From an uncultured Porphyromonadaceae bacterium (GTDB lineage: Bacteria > Bacteroidota > Bacteroidia > Bacteroidales > Muribaculaceae), in assembly GCA_947177685.1 (NCBI GenBank), contig CAMWVE010000029.1, positions 1 through 40,054 of the forward strand: DNA of 40,054 nt, in the 5' to 3' direction. The stretch's first letter is position 1. The number at the start of each line of letters is the position of its first letter. The notes under the pieces were generated by a model that saw nothing but the letters and a program-made list of their open reading frames with translations, ran no database searches and was not told the origin of the DNA. Positions 1 through 9,607 of the stretch are shown here, in pieces. Both the position numbers and the translations under genes were made by a program.

Positions 1-3000
1 TCCGCTACAAAGGCATCGTCTGCGACCGTTGCGGTGTGGAAGTCACTGAAAAGAAAGTACGCCGTGAACGCATGGGTCACATCAAACTCGTTGTACCCGT
101 GGCTCACATCTGGTACTTCCGCTCGCTTCCCAACAAAATCGGCTACCTGCTCGGACTCGCGTCAAAGAAACTCGACGCAGTCATCTACTATGAGAAATAC
201 ATAGTAATCCAGCCCGGTGTTGCCGAAGAGCAGGGCGTAAAGGCAATGGATCTCCTCACCGAGGAAGAATATTTCGACATTCTCGACAAACTTCCCAAGG
301 ACAACTACCTGCTTGAAGACTCTGACCCCAACAAATTCATCGCCAAGATGGGTGCCGAGGCAATCTATGACCTGCTCGTGCGCCTCAATCTCGACGACCT
401 CGCTGACGAACTCCGAGCCATCTCTGAGAAAGAAGGTTCGCAGCAGCGCAAAACCGAAGCCCTCAAGCGCCTTCAGGTGGTGGAATCTTTCCGCGCCTCA
501 AAGAACAAGAACCGTCCCGAATGGATGATTCTGCAGGCAGTTCCCGTGATTCCCCCCGAATTGCGTCCCCTCGTGCCCCTCGATGGCGGTCGTTTTGCCA
601 CATCTGACCTCAACGACCTCTACCGTCGTGTAATCATCCGAAACAACCGTCTGAAACGACTCATTGAAATAAAAGCTCCCGAAGTGATTCTCCGAAACGA
701 GAAACGCATGCTTCAGGAAGCCGTTGACTCGCTGCTTGACAACTCACGCAAATCATCAGCAGTCAAAACCGAAGCTAACAGACCCCTCAAGTCACTCTCT
801 GACTCACTCAAAGGTAAGCAGGGTCGTTTCCGTCAGAACCTCCTCGGTAAACGTGTCGACTACTCCGCACGTTCAGTTATCGTTGTAGGTCCCGAGCTGA
901 AAATGCACGAATGTGGTATCCCCAAAAACATGGCTGCCGAGCTCTACAAGCCCTTCGTGATCCGCAAACTCATCGAACGCGGCATTGTAAAGACCGTGAA
1001 ATCAGCCAAGAAAATCGTTGACCGCAAGGAACCCGTGGTTTGGGACATCCTCGAACATGTAATGAAAGGTCATCCCGTACTGCTCAACCGTGCCCCCACA
1101 CTTCACCGCCTCGGTATTCAGGCATTCCAGCCCAAGATGATTGAAGGCAAGGCAATCCAGCTCCATCCCCTCGCTTGTACCGCGTTCAACGCCGACTTCG
1201 ACGGTGACCAGATGGCTGTTCACCTTCCCCTTGGCAACGAAGCCATCCTTGAGGCGCAGATGCTCATGCTCGGTGCCCACAACATCCTCAACCCCGCCAA
1301 CGGTGCCCCCATCACCGTGCCCTCGCAGGACATGGTACTCGGTCTGTACTACATCACCAAGCTCCGCAAAGGCGACAAAGGCGAAGGACTCAAATTCTAT
1401 GGTCCCGAGGAAGCCGAAATCGCTTATAACGAAGGTCGCGTGACACTCCATGCACCCGTCAGCGTAGTTGTAGAGGATATCGACGAGGAAGGAAACCCCA
1501 TCACTCACCTTGTCGAGAACACCTCCGTAGGTCGCGTGCTTGTCAACCAGTATGTGCCCAAGGAAATCGGCTACGTTAACGAAATCCTTTCAAAGAAATC
1601 ACTCCGCTCGATCATATCAAAGGTAATCAAGAAATGCGGTATTCCCCGTTCCGCCCAGTTCCTTGACGACATCAAGAACCTCGGTTACCGAATGGCATTC
1701 CAAGGCGGTCTGTCGTTCAACCTCGGCGACGTGATTATCCCTGCCGAGAAAGAAGCCATCGTTCAGGAAGGCTACGATCAGGTAGAAGAAGTGATGAACA
1801 ACTACTCCATGGGTTTCATCACCAACACGGAGCGTTACAACCAGATCATCGACATCTGGACACACGTCAACGCCAAGCTCACCTCAGTGCTCATGAAGCA
1901 GATGACCGAGGCGAACCAAGGCTTCAACTCAGTGTTCATGATGCTCGACTCCGGTGCCCGTGGTTCTAAAGACCAGATCCGTCAGCTCGCCGGCATGCGT
2001 GGTCTGATGGCGAAACCGCAGAAAGCAGGTGCCGAAGGCGGTCAGATCATCGAGAACCCCATCTTGGCGAACTTCAAGGAAGGTCTGTCAGTGCTCGAGT
2101 ACTTCATCTCAACCCATGGTGCCCGTAAAGGTCTTGCCGACACCGCGTTAAAGACCGCCGACGCAGGTTATCTGACCCGTCGTCTGGTCGACGTGGCTCA
2201 CGACGTGATCATCCACGAAGAGGACTGCGGAACACTCCGCGGACTCGTCTGCACCGAAATCAAGAAAAACGACGAAGTGCTCGTGTCGCTTGGCGCACGC
2301 ATCCTCGGTCGCGTATCCGTTCATGACATCATCGACCCCGAAACCGGCGAACTCATCGTTGCAGCCGGCGAGGAAATCAACGATGCCGCAGCTGACCGCA
2401 TCGACAACTCCGCTATCGAAAGCGTGGAAATCCGTTCGGTACTCACCTGCGAATCCAAGAAAGGTGTATGCGCCAAATGCTACGGTCGAAACCTTGCCAA
2501 CAACCGTCTGGTACAGCTCGGCGAAGCTGTCGGCGTCATCGCCGCACAGTCAATCGGTGAGCCCGGTACCCAGCTGACACTCCGTACATTCCACGTCGGT
2601 GGTGTGGCTTCGAACATCGCTGCCGTAAACTCCGTGACCTCACGCTACGAAGGTATCCTCGAAATCGACGAACTCCGTACCGTCAAGACTGACGATGTCG
2701 ACGCTAAAGGACGCAACATCGAAGTGGTTATCGGTCGTCTCGGCGAACTCCGCATCATCGACCCCAACACTAAGATGATGCTCACCAACGCCAACATCCC
2801 CTACGGTTCGAAACTCTACTTCAACGACGGCGACAAAGTTTCAAAAGGCGACGTAATCTGCGAATGGGACCCCTTCAACGCTGTGATCATCAGCGAAGTA
2901 GGCGGTAACATCAAATATGAAAACCTTGCTGAAAACGTCACTTACCGCGTTGAATACGACGAGCAGTCAGGTCTGCAGGACAAGATTATCATCGAGTCAC

Positions 3001-4076
3001 GCGACCGTGCCAAAGTGCCCGAAGCCCAGATTGTTGACAAAAACGGTCAGATTCTCAAAACCTATGCGCTCCCCGTGGGTGCCCACCTCATGCATGAGGA
3101 AGGCGACGAAATCAAACCCGGTGCAATTCTGGTTCGATTCCCCCGCGCTACCGGTGGCGCCGGTGACATCACCGGTGGTCTCCCCCGTGTGACCGAGCTC
3201 TTCGAAGCGCGTAACCCCTCAAATCCCGCTATCGTTTCTGAAATTGACGGTGAGGTGAAATTCGGCAAAATCAAACGCGGTAACCGCGAGATTTCCGTAA
3301 TCCCCAAAATCGGCGATGAAAAGAAATACCTCGTGCCCCTGTCAAAACAGATTCTCGTTCAGGACAACGACTATGTACGCGCCGGAACACCCCTGTCCGA
3401 TGGTGCCATCACTCCCGCTGACATCCTCAACATCATGGGTCCCACTGCCGTACAGGAATACATTGTCAACGAAGTTCAGGACGTATACCGCATGCAGGGC
3501 GTTATGATCAACGACAAGCACTTCGAGGTTATCGTCCGTCAGATGATGCGCAAGGTCAACATCCTCGATCCCGGCGACACCATCTTCCTCGAATCGCAGA
3601 TTGTTGACAAACGTGACTTCATGGATGAAAACGACCGCATCTGGGGCAAGAAGAAAGTCCTCGATCCCGGTGACTCCGAGAATGTCAAGGAAGGACAGAT
3701 CATCACTGCCCGCAAACTCCGCGACGAGAACTCATCGCTCAAGCGCCGCGACCTCAAGCTCATCGTTGCCCGTGACACCCGTCCCGCAACATCCGAGCAG
3801 ATTCTGCAGGGTATCACCCGTGCCGCACTCCAGACATCTTCATTCATTTCTGCCGCTTCTTTCCAAGAAACCACCAAGGTACTCAACGAGGCAGCCATCA
3901 GCGCCAAAGTTGACACCCTCGAAGGCATGAAAGAAAATGTCATCTGCGGTCATCTTATCCCTGCCGGTACAGGTCTCCGCGAATATGAGCGCCTGATCGT
4001 GGCAAGCAAAGATGAAATGAATCCCCTCCTCGAATCAGAACCCATCGACGTTGAAGCCGAAGAAATAATCCGTTAA
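1..4076 (+). CDS. rpoC: DNA-directed RNA polymerase subunit beta' (5' partial)
   Basis: This is the largest catalytic subunit of RNA polymerase. The frame is open from base 3, so the gene begins before the window; only the N-terminus up to the second half of the first zinc ribbon (the CDRCGVEV segment at the left edge) is missing or split. The active-site loop [12 protein letters not shown] is at about nt 1190-1225 and carries the three magnesium-binding aspartates. The second zinc site is [11 protein letters not shown] at about nt 2450-2480. The trigger-loop/bridge region with [21 protein letters not shown]-like sequence is at about nt 2535-2600. The C-terminus ([10 protein letters not shown], nt about 3965-3995) is complete and is followed by a strong hairpin. 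In bacteria rpoB normally lies directly upstream, so this should be the end of the rpoBC operon. The identification is certain. Confidence 0.99.
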   Translation, partial: RYKGIVCDRCGVEVTEKKVRRERMGHIKLVVPVAHIWYFRSLPNKIGYLLGLASKKLDAVIYYEKYIVIQPGVAEEQGVKAMDLLTEEEYFDILDKLPKDNYLLEDSDPNKFIAKMGAEAIYDLLVRLNLDDLADELRAISEKEGSQQRKTEALKRLQVVESFRASKNKNRPEWMILQAVPVIPPELRPLVPLDGGRFATSDLNDLYRRVIIRNNRLKRLIEIKAPEVILRNEKRMLQEAVDSLLDNSRKSSAVKTEANRPLKSLSDSLKGKQGRFRQNLLGKRVDYSARSVIVVGPELKMHECGIPKNMAAELYKPFVIRKLIERGIVKTVKSAKKIVDRKEPVVWDILEHVMKGHPVLLNRAPTLHRLGIQAFQPKMIEGKAIQLHPLACTAFNADFDGDQMAVHLPLGNEAILEAQMLMLGAHNILNPANGAPITVPSQDMVLGLYYITKLRKGDKGEGLKFYGPEEAEIAYNEGRVTLHAPVSVVVEDIDEEGNPITHLVENTSVGRVLVNQYVPKEIGYVNEILSKKSLRSIISKVIKKCGIPRSAQFLDDIKNLGYRMAFQGGLSFNLGDVIIPAEKEAIVQEGYDQVEEVMNNYSMGFITNTERYNQIIDIWTHVNAKLTSVLMKQMTEANQGFNSVFMMLDSGARGSKDQIRQLAGMRGLMAKPQKAGAEGGQIIENPILANFKEGLSVLEYFISTHGARKGLADTALKTADAGYLTRRLVDVAHDVIIHEEDCGTLRGLVCTEIKKNDEVLVSLGARILGRVSVHDIIDPETGELIVAAGEEINDAAADRIDNSAIESVEIRSVLTCESKKGVCAKCYGRNLANNRLVQLGEAVGVIAAQSIGEPGTQLTLRTFHVGGVASNIAAVNSVTSRYEGILEIDELRTVKTDDVDAKGRNIEVVIGRLGELRIIDPNTKMMLTNANIPYGSKLYFNDGDKVSKGDVICEWDPFNAVIISEVGGNIKYENLAENVTYRVEYDEQSGLQDKIIIESRDRAKVPEAQIVDKNGQILKTYALPVGAHLMHEEGDEIKPGAILVRFPRATGGAGDITGGLPRVTELFEARNPSNPAIVSEIDGEVKFGKIKRGNREISVIPKIGDEKKYLVPLSKQILVQDNDYVRAGTPLSDGAITPADILNIMGPTAVQEYIVNEVQDVYRMQGVMINDKHFEVIVRQMMRKVNILDPGDTIFLESQIVDKRDFMDENDRIWGKKKVLDPGDSENVKEGQIITARKLRDENSSLKRRDLKLIVARDTRPATSEQILQGITRAALQTSSFISAASFQETTKVLNEAAISAKVDTLEGMKENVICGHLIPAGTGLREYERLIVASKDEMNPLLESEPIDVEAEEIIR

Positions 4077-4100
4077 TTCTTCGTCCACAGCTATAAAACC

Positions 4101-4140
4101 AAGAGGGTGTGTCAAAATGCAAATTTTGGCACACCCTCTT
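4101..4140 (+). terminator. Hairpin after rpoC, REP-like family
   Basis: A 17-bp stem with one mismatch and a 6-nt loop (left arm 4101-4117, loop TGCAAA, right arm 4124-4140) begins 24 nt after the rpoC stop. It is likely the operon terminator, although no U-run follows the stem. The core GAGGGTGTGTCAAA recurs in the hairpin at 36121-36162, so it belongs to a repeated hairpin family. Confidence 0.7.
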
Positions 4141-4142
4141 AA

Positions 4143-4218
4143 GGTTTATCAGATGGCTTATTATGACACATCTTTTTTGGGGTTTGTCAGAAGGCTTGTT
4201 ACGACACATCTCCGCTTG
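4143..4218. repeat. Two-copy 38-bp tandem repeat
   Basis: Units begin at 4143 and 4181. The first 30 bases match at 26 positions (GGTTT-TCAG start, GACACATC end). The repeat lies between the rpoC hairpin and the promoter of the next gene. It encodes no convincing protein. The GACACATC end resembles the right arm of the neighbouring hairpin, so it may be decayed copies of the same element. Confidence 0.75.
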
Positions 4219-4233
4219 AGGTTTATAAACCTC
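4218..4233. promoter_or_regulatory. 16-bp perfect palindrome near promoter
   Basis: GAGGTTTATAAACCTC is a perfect palindrome that ends 8 nt upstream of the -33 box of the promoter at 4242-4273. It could be an operator. This is inferred from position only. Confidence 0.4.
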
Positions 4234-4241
4234 CTCATTGA

Positions 4242-4273
4242 TTTGTATATTACCCTAATTATTTGTACTTTTG
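4242..4273 (+). promoter_or_regulatory. Bacteroidetes-type promoter
   Basis: TTTG at 4242-4245 and TACTTTTG at 4266-4273 are separated by 20 nt. Both match the -33 and -7 elements of the Bacteroidetes housekeeping promoter. The ATG at 4291 lies 17 nt after the -7 element, giving a short leader. It should drive the RsmI-like gene and the overlapping hydrolase gene. Confidence 0.75.
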
Positions 4274-4290
4274 TAGAATAAGAAACCACA

Positions 4291-5016
4291 ATGAACCCGG
4301 CACCTGAAACCAAACCATCGCTTTACCTCTTTCCCGTTCCCCTCGCTGACGGGGCGCTCACCGATGTGCTCCCTGAGCGCAATTTGCATCTGATCAAGCA
4401 GTTGCGCTATTTCATAGTGGAGAATGTGCGTTCAGCGCGCCGTTTTCTGCGAAAGTGCAGTCGCGATATCGACATCGATTCCATCACCTTTTTCACCCTC
4501 AACGAGCAGACTCCGCCCGCTGAAATCCCACCCATGTTGCTCCCCATGGAGCAAGGCAACAGCATCGGCGTCATTTCCGAAGCCGGATGTCCTGCCATAG
4601 CTGACCCCGGTGCAGATGTGGTTGCAATAGCTCAGCGCAAAGGCTATGACGTGGTGCCGCTGGTTGGACCCTCAAGCATACTCATGTCGCTGATGGGCTC
4701 CGGTTTTAACGGACAGAGTTTTGCCTTCAACGGCTATCTCCCCATCGAAAAATCAGCCCGTGCGCAGAAACTGCGCGACCTTGAGAAGCGTTCTGCCCGT
4801 GAAAATCAGACCCAGATTTTCATCGAGACCCCTTATCGCAACAATAAAATGATTGCCGACATTGTGGCGGCACTCTCTCCGCAGACCCTCCTTTGCGTGG
4901 CAGCCGACATCACCGGTGAGCGACAGTCAATCATCACACGTTCTGTCCGCGAATGGAGCAAAATCAGTTATAGCTACGACAAAATCCCGGCAATTTTCCT
5001 GATATGCCACGCCTGA
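4291..5016 (+). CDS. SAM-dependent methyltransferase, tetrapyrrole methylase (RsmI-like) family
   Basis: This 241-residue cytosolic protein has the tetrapyrrole-methylase fold of RsmI, which 2'-O-methylates C1402 of 16S rRNA. Visible family signatures are an N-terminal strand SLYLFPVPLA, the SEAGCPAIADPGADVV motif at about residues 97-112 (equivalent to the SDAG-P-I-DPG loop of RsmI), and VPLVGPSSILMSLMGSG at about 121-137. It is shorter than the roughly 285 residues of E. coli RsmI and stops soon after the last core strand, so the C-terminal extension is absent. Many Bacteroidales carry such a short paralogue beside a full rsmI, so the rRNA target is not assured and no symbol is given. The 3' end overlaps the next gene by 13 nt, suggesting translational coupling. 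Confidence 0.88.
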   Translation: MNPAPETKPSLYLFPVPLADGALTDVLPERNLHLIKQLRYFIVENVRSARRFLRKCSRDIDIDSITFFTLNEQTPPAEIPPMLLPMEQGNSIGVISEAGCPAIADPGADVVAIAQRKGYDVVPLVGPSSILMSLMGSGFNGQSFAFNGYLPIEKSARAQKLRDLEKRSARENQTQIFIETPYRNNKMIADIVAALSPQTLLCVAADITGERQSIITRSVREWSKISYSYDKIPAIFLICHA

Positions 5017-5930
5017 AATTCCCATCGGTATCATTTGACCAGCCATCGCTGTTCGATGAATTGGATCTGACTCCGGTCGACAATCGTCCGCAGTCATTCC
5101 GGTTCATATCGTTCGGCAGCGGCAGCAGCGGAAACTGCGCCTATCTGGGCAATAACGATGACGGAATCCTTATCGATGCCGGCGTCAGCCCTGACACGGT
5201 TATACCGCAGCTGAAGCGCCGTGGCATCGACCCGACGGCAATCCGTGCCATCTGTCTGACCCATGACCATGCCGACCATGTCAGGTTTGTCTACAAATTC
5301 GCAAAAAAACTGCAGAAAGTTGCCGTTATCTGCACCCCAAAGACACTGGGAGGAATATTCCGCCGGCACTCCATCACATCACGTCTGAGAGATTTCCACC
5401 GTCCCATCTACATCGAGACACCGTTCAACGTAGGGCGTCATTTCCGGATTACTGCTTTCCAGACCCCCCACGATGGCACTGACAACGTAGGATTCTTCAT
5501 TGAACTCGCCGGCAAAAGCTTCGCCGTTGCAACCGACCTCGGGCATGTCACCGATAGGGTCGAATTCTATCTGCGTCAGGCAAACCACATCATGCTCGAG
5601 TCGAACTACGACCTCCGGATGCTCCACAACGGTCCTTATGCCGCATATCTCAAAGCGCGTATTGCAGCCGAAAACGGTCACCTCGACAATGCTGACGCCG
5701 CAGCCTTCATCGCATCCATCTGGTCGCCGCAACTCAAACACCTGTTCCTCTGCCATCTCTCGCACGACAACAACACACCTGAGGTCGCGGTGCAGACCAT
5801 GACCGACGCCCTGACAGCCAAGGGAATCAAGGTAGGCGACGCCTCGCTGAGCTTAGAAAATTCTATGGTCGACCTCCGGCTCGTGGCATTGCCCCGCTTC
5901 GATGTAACCCCCCTTTACATCCTGACATGA
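5004..5930 (+). CDS. MBL-fold metallo-hydrolase (YycJ/WalJ-like)
   Basis: This is a predicted metal-dependent hydrolase of 308 residues with the metallo-beta-lactamase fold. The zinc-ligand motif HDHADH is at about residues 90-95. Further ligands fit the His of TPHDGTDN (about 154), the Asp of VATDLGHV (about 176) and the His of HLSHDN (about 250). The N-terminal GSGSSGNC strand followed by an aspartate (LIDAG) is typical of the YycJ/WalJ branch, whose characterised members act in cell-wall homeostasis or as nucleases; the substrate here is unknown. An extension of about 33 residues precedes the domain. The ATG lies inside the upstream methyltransferase gene, so the two are probably co-translated. 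Confidence 0.9.
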   Translation: MPRLKFPSVSFDQPSLFDELDLTPVDNRPQSFRFISFGSGSSGNCAYLGNNDDGILIDAGVSPDTVIPQLKRRGIDPTAIRAICLTHDHADHVRFVYKFAKKLQKVAVICTPKTLGGIFRRHSITSRLRDFHRPIYIETPFNVGRHFRITAFQTPHDGTDNVGFFIELAGKSFAVATDLGHVTDRVEFYLRQANHIMLESNYDLRMLHNGPYAAYLKARIAAENGHLDNADAAAFIASIWSPQLKHLFLCHLSHDNNTPEVAVQTMTDALTAKGIKVGDASLSLENSMVDLRLVALPRFDVTPLYILT

Positions 5931-6021
5931 AAAAATCTTTCTCCCTGAATTAACTTTTTCAAAGTACTTCGGTCTAAGAAAAAGAACATCACGCAACAAA
6001 GGACTATTTCCACATATCCTC

Positions 6022-8811
6022 ATGAAAAAATTTATTTCATCACTCCTGTTCTCGCTCCTGTCAATCATCTCTCTGTCAGCATATAACATCAACGGAACAA
6101 TAATCGACGAAACCGGCGAACCACTCCCGGAAGCAGGCGTCAGGCTGCTCACCGCGCGTGACAGCGCTTATGTCAAAGGGTGCGCGGCTGACATTGACGG
6201 CAAATTTTCACTCACCGGAATCCGCGACGGAGCCTATCTGCTCGAACTCAGCTACGTCGGCTACAACACGCTCCGTAAGCCTCTCCGTGTGAAGGGAGCC
6301 GCACTGAATCTCGGCAAACTGACACTCTCCGAGTCATCGGTCATGCTCAAGGAAGCCGTTGTAACAGGCGTGAAAACACCCGTAAAAGTGATGGAGGACA
6401 CTGTGGAATTCAATGCCGACTCCTACACCACTCAGCCTAATGCCGTTGTCGAGGACCTCCTCAAACGACTCCCCGGTGTGGAAGTCGACACTGACGGCAA
6501 AATAACCCATAACGGCAAGGAAATCACAAAAATACTTGTCGACGGCAAGGAATTTTTCAGCGATGATCCAAAGGTGGCGTCAAAAAATCTCCCGGTCGAA
6601 ATGGTCGACAAGCTGCAGGTGGTCGACCGGAAGAGCGATCTGGCTCGAATCACCGGTGTTGACGATGGAGAAGATGAAACCGTCATCAATCTCACTGTCA
6701 AGAAAGGAATGAAAAACGGATGGTTCGGAACAGCCGAAGCCGGCTATGGCACCGACTCGCGCTACAAAGCAACATTCAATGTGAACCGTTTCTGGAACGA
6801 CAATCAGATAACCTTCATCGGTAACGCAAACAACACCAACGAACTCGGATTCTCCGACGGTAACGGCAACCGTTTCCGCCGCTTCGGAGGCTCTAACGGC
6901 ATCAACAACTCGCAGCAGTTCGGCGTAAACTTCAATGTGGGCAACAAGGAAATATTCCGCGTCGGCGGTGATGTGATGTACTCCCACACGAATCAGGACA
7001 CCCGCAAGCGCACCGAGCGTGTCTATAACTTTCCCGACTCTTTCCCCACCCAGTCATCGCGTGAGAATTCCATTGACAAAGGTCACAATGTCCGCGCTGA
7101 TTTCCGTATTCAGTGGAACCCCGATTCATTCAACGTGTTCGAATTCCGTCCGCGCATGAGCTACAACATCAATGACTCCTACACTGACTCCGAGTCGGAG
7201 AACTACGCCTACGATGCCGCGCGCAGCATGGTGGCAAAGTCAATCAACAAAGGCGACTCCCACGGCAAATCATTCGAGTTCGGCGGCGAGGCAATCTACA
7301 GCCACAAGTTCCGCAACCGCCCCGGGCGATCGTTCTCAATGCAGTTGCGTTACCAGCTCAGCAATGTCCGCGAAGATGAAAACTCCTACTCATGGAACAA
7401 ATTCTTACTCCTCGACTCGCTCAACCTCTATGACCAGTACATGGACAACCACACATGGAGCAACACCGTCCAGACCCGACTCACATGGACCGAACCCCTC
7501 GGCGACCCCAAGAAAGGTAACTTCCTGACATTTGCCTATCGTGTGCAATACCGCTGGAACAACGCCGACAAAAATGTCTATGACCATCCCGTCATTTACG
7601 ACATCCTCGGACAGAACGACCCGCTTATAGACTATTCTCAGGCAATCTTCAACGACACCCTGAGCAACCAGTTCCGTAACGACTATTTCAACCAGAACAT
7701 ACGTTTCGGCTACAAGAAAGTAACCCGTAAATATAACCTCGATGCCGGACTGAGCTTAGTGCCTCAGATGTCACGCAGCCGCGACCTCATCCGTTCCGAA
7801 CGCTCCATTCCCACCCGCTGGGTCTGGAACTACGCCCCCTTCCTGCGCATGAACTTCAAGTTCTCCAAGACAAGCTCCCTGAACATGCACTACATGGGGC
7901 GCAGCTCGCAACCCACCATGTCGCAGTTGCAGCCCGTCGCCGACTACTCCGACCCCTTGCGTGTGATTATCGGTAACCCCGACCTTGACCCCACGTTCTC
8001 CCACCACCTGCGCATGCGTTACCAGAACTTCAATCCGGAGTCACAGCGCTCAATCATGCTCATGCTTGACGGACAGGTGGTTCAGAACAGCATCGTCAGC
8101 CGCACAGAGTTTAATCCCGAAACAGCAGGGCAGATAACCACCTACGAGAACGTCAACGGCGTATGGAACGCCCGACTTATGAACATGATTTCAATGCCGT
8201 TCGGATCCAAGAAAACATGGCGTCTGAGCAACATGTTCTTCGGAAACGCAAGCCAGAACATCGGGTTCAACAACGGCAGCCGCAACGCACAGCGCAACTT
8301 CATGTTCAGCGAATCATTCGGACTCGCCTTCCGTCCTCAGAACCTCGAACTCGAACTGCGACCCTTCTACCGCCTGCAATATCTCACCAACTCCATCTCC
8401 ACGGCTAACAACTCCACCGTACATAACTATGGAGGCATGTTCAACGGCACATACTACACCCCCATAGGCATCGTTCTCGGCACCGACCTCAACTATACCG
8501 CGACATCGGGCTACAGCACCGGCTACAACACCCGGTCACTCCTTTGGAACGCCTCGATAGCCTATCAGTTCCTCCCCGGTCAGGCTGCCACCATAGCCGC
8601 AAAGGCTTACGACCTGTTGCAGCAACGCTCTGCCGTGCGCCGCACATCAGCCGGCAACTACACTCAGGACACCGAGTATAACACCCTCGGACGCTACGTC
8701 ATGTTCTCATTCACCTATCGCTTCAACACATTCGGTAAAGGCAACGAACCCGCCTCTCGAAACTATCGCAGGTTCGGTCCCGGCGGTCCCGGCGGACCCG
8801 GTCCGCGATAA
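6022..8811 (+). CDS. Outer-membrane beta-barrel receptor, TonB-dependent-receptor-like
   Basis: This 929-residue exported protein has a signal peptide (residues 1 to about 20, MKKFISSLLFSLLSIISLSA). A carboxypeptidase-regulatory-like beta-sandwich follows (about 22-105: NINGTIIDETGEPLPEAGV to GYNTL), then a plug-like region (about 115-230, with VVEDLLKRLPGVEVDTDG and KILVDGKEFF) and a long beta-barrel to about 915. The architecture matches the OMP_b-brl_3 group of TonB-receptor relatives in Bacteroidetes. No SusD partner, sigma/anti-sigma pair or glycan enzymes are adjacent, so a SusC role is not supported and the ligand is unknown. The last residues are a glycine-proline run (GPGGPGGPGPR) rather than a classical aromatic barrel end. 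Asparagine- and arginine-rich barrel loops are usual for the group. Confidence 0.92.
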   Translation: MKKFISSLLFSLLSIISLSAYNINGTIIDETGEPLPEAGVRLLTARDSAYVKGCAADIDGKFSLTGIRDGAYLLELSYVGYNTLRKPLRVKGAALNLGKLTLSESSVMLKEAVVTGVKTPVKVMEDTVEFNADSYTTQPNAVVEDLLKRLPGVEVDTDGKITHNGKEITKILVDGKEFFSDDPKVASKNLPVEMVDKLQVVDRKSDLARITGVDDGEDETVINLTVKKGMKNGWFGTAEAGYGTDSRYKATFNVNRFWNDNQITFIGNANNTNELGFSDGNGNRFRRFGGSNGINNSQQFGVNFNVGNKEIFRVGGDVMYSHTNQDTRKRTERVYNFPDSFPTQSSRENSIDKGHNVRADFRIQWNPDSFNVFEFRPRMSYNINDSYTDSESENYAYDAARSMVAKSINKGDSHGKSFEFGGEAIYSHKFRNRPGRSFSMQLRYQLSNVREDENSYSWNKFLLLDSLNLYDQYMDNHTWSNTVQTRLTWTEPLGDPKKGNFLTFAYRVQYRWNNADKNVYDHPVIYDILGQNDPLIDYSQAIFNDTLSNQFRNDYFNQNIRFGYKKVTRKYNLDAGLSLVPQMSRSRDLIRSERSIPTRWVWNYAPFLRMNFKFSKTSSLNMHYMGRSSQPTMSQLQPVADYSDPLRVIIGNPDLDPTFSHHLRMRYQNFNPESQRSIMLMLDGQVVQNSIVSRTEFNPETAGQITTYENVNGVWNARLMNMISMPFGSKKTWRLSNMFFGNASQNIGFNNGSRNAQRNFMFSESFGLAFRPQNLELELRPFYRLQYLTNSISTANNSTVHNYGGMFNGTYYTPIGIVLGTDLNYTATSGYSTGYNTRSLLWNASIAYQFLPGQAATIAAKAYDLLQQRSAVRRTSAGNYTQDTEYNTLGRYVMFSFTYRFNTFGKGNEPASRNYRRFGPGGPGGPGPR

Positions 8812-8848
8812 CATGAGTGACCATGATTTCTCGATAATATAAGGGATT

Positions 8849-9589
8849 ATGATTTCTTGGAATCCTTGGCACGGATGCCACAAAATCAGCGCCGGATGCC
8901 GCCACTGCTATGTCTATCGTGAGGACGCCGCTTTCGGAGCTGCTTTACCCTCAAGCGAAGTGAGGCAGACAGCCTCATTCAATCTCCCCTTGAAGCGCGA
9001 CAGAAAAAAGAACTGGAAATATCCGGCAGGCACACAGTTTGCCCTCTGCTTCACCTCCGATCTGCTCATCGAGGAAGCCGACCCGTGGCGTGATTCCATT
9101 TGGGACATAATACGTCAGCGGCAAGATTGCACCTTCTTTTTCTTCACCAAGCGTATTGACCGGTTGGAAAAGTGCCTCCCGGAGGATTGGAACGACGGCT
9201 ACGATCATGTAGCCATCGGATGCACCGTTGAAAATCAGGACCGGGCTGACCATCGAATGCCCATTTTCCTCTCCCTTCCCATAAAACACAGGCTCGTGAT
9301 AGTAGCCCCCATGCTTGAGCGGATCGACCTGCGGAGCTACCTCGACCCTGCGCTCATTGAAGAAGTTTCAGTCGGAGGAGAATCCGGCAAATACGCCCGT
9401 CCATTGGATTATGACTGGGTCCTCGACATGCACGCCCAGTGCCAAGCCGCAGCCGTACCATTCACCTTCCATCAGACCGGCTCATATCTAATCAAAGACG
9501 GGCGCACCTACCACATCCCCCGCGAGCATCAACATTCACAAGCCAAAAAAGCCGGTCTCAACGACGTCACTTTCCCGAAGTTAGGATAA
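8849..9589 (+). CDS. DUF5131 (phage Gp37/Gp68-type) three-cysteine protein
   Basis: This 246-residue protein starts MISWNPWHGCHKISAGCRHC. The three cysteines (residues 10, 17 and 20) form the C-x6-C-x2-C motif of the DUF5131/Gp37_Gp68 family, which resembles a radical-SAM iron-sulfur motif. Further family features are FTSDLLIEEAD (about 71), FFFTKRIDRL (about 98), VAIGCTVENQDRAD (about 126), and VGGESG followed by RPLDYDWV (about 175-190). Members occur in phages and in chromosomes; their biochemical function is not established to my knowledge. A three-Cys-motif partner protein (TcmP), often adjacent to relatives, is absent here. The gene starts 37 nt after the receptor gene and ends directly in a small terminator-like hairpin. 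The same 9-mer ATGATTTCT occurs at the start codon and 26 bases upstream. Confidence 0.88.
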   Translation: MISWNPWHGCHKISAGCRHCYVYREDAAFGAALPSSEVRQTASFNLPLKRDRKKNWKYPAGTQFALCFTSDLLIEEADPWRDSIWDIIRQRQDCTFFFFTKRIDRLEKCLPEDWNDGYDHVAIGCTVENQDRADHRMPIFLSLPIKHRLVIVAPMLERIDLRSYLDPALIEEVSVGGESGKYARPLDYDWVLDMHAQCQAAAVPFTFHQTGSYLIKDGRTYHIPREHQHSQAKKAGLNDVTFPKLG

Positions 9590-9607
9590 CCGTTCCCGGT
9601 TTTTTTG
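9588..9607 (+). terminator. Small intrinsic terminator after DUF5131 gene
   Basis: AACCG-TTCC-CGGTT followed by a T run (stem 9588-9592 with 9597-9601) overlaps the stop codon. The stem is short, so it is probably weak. Confidence 0.5.

Noticed and set aside
1002-1508. Long antisense open frame inside rpoC
   Set aside because: It is a shadow caused by codon bias of rpoC; many such frames lie opposite GC-rich genes here (also 14151-14930, 18719-19381, 23049-23840).
6022-8811. SusC of a polysaccharide utilisation locus
   Set aside because: No SusD, glycoside hydrolase or hybrid regulator is adjacent, and the barrel fits the OMP_b-brl_3 group better.
8849-9589. Phage origin for the DUF5131 gene
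   Set aside because: The family name comes from phage proteins, but the surrounding genes are chromosomal and no other phage gene is present.
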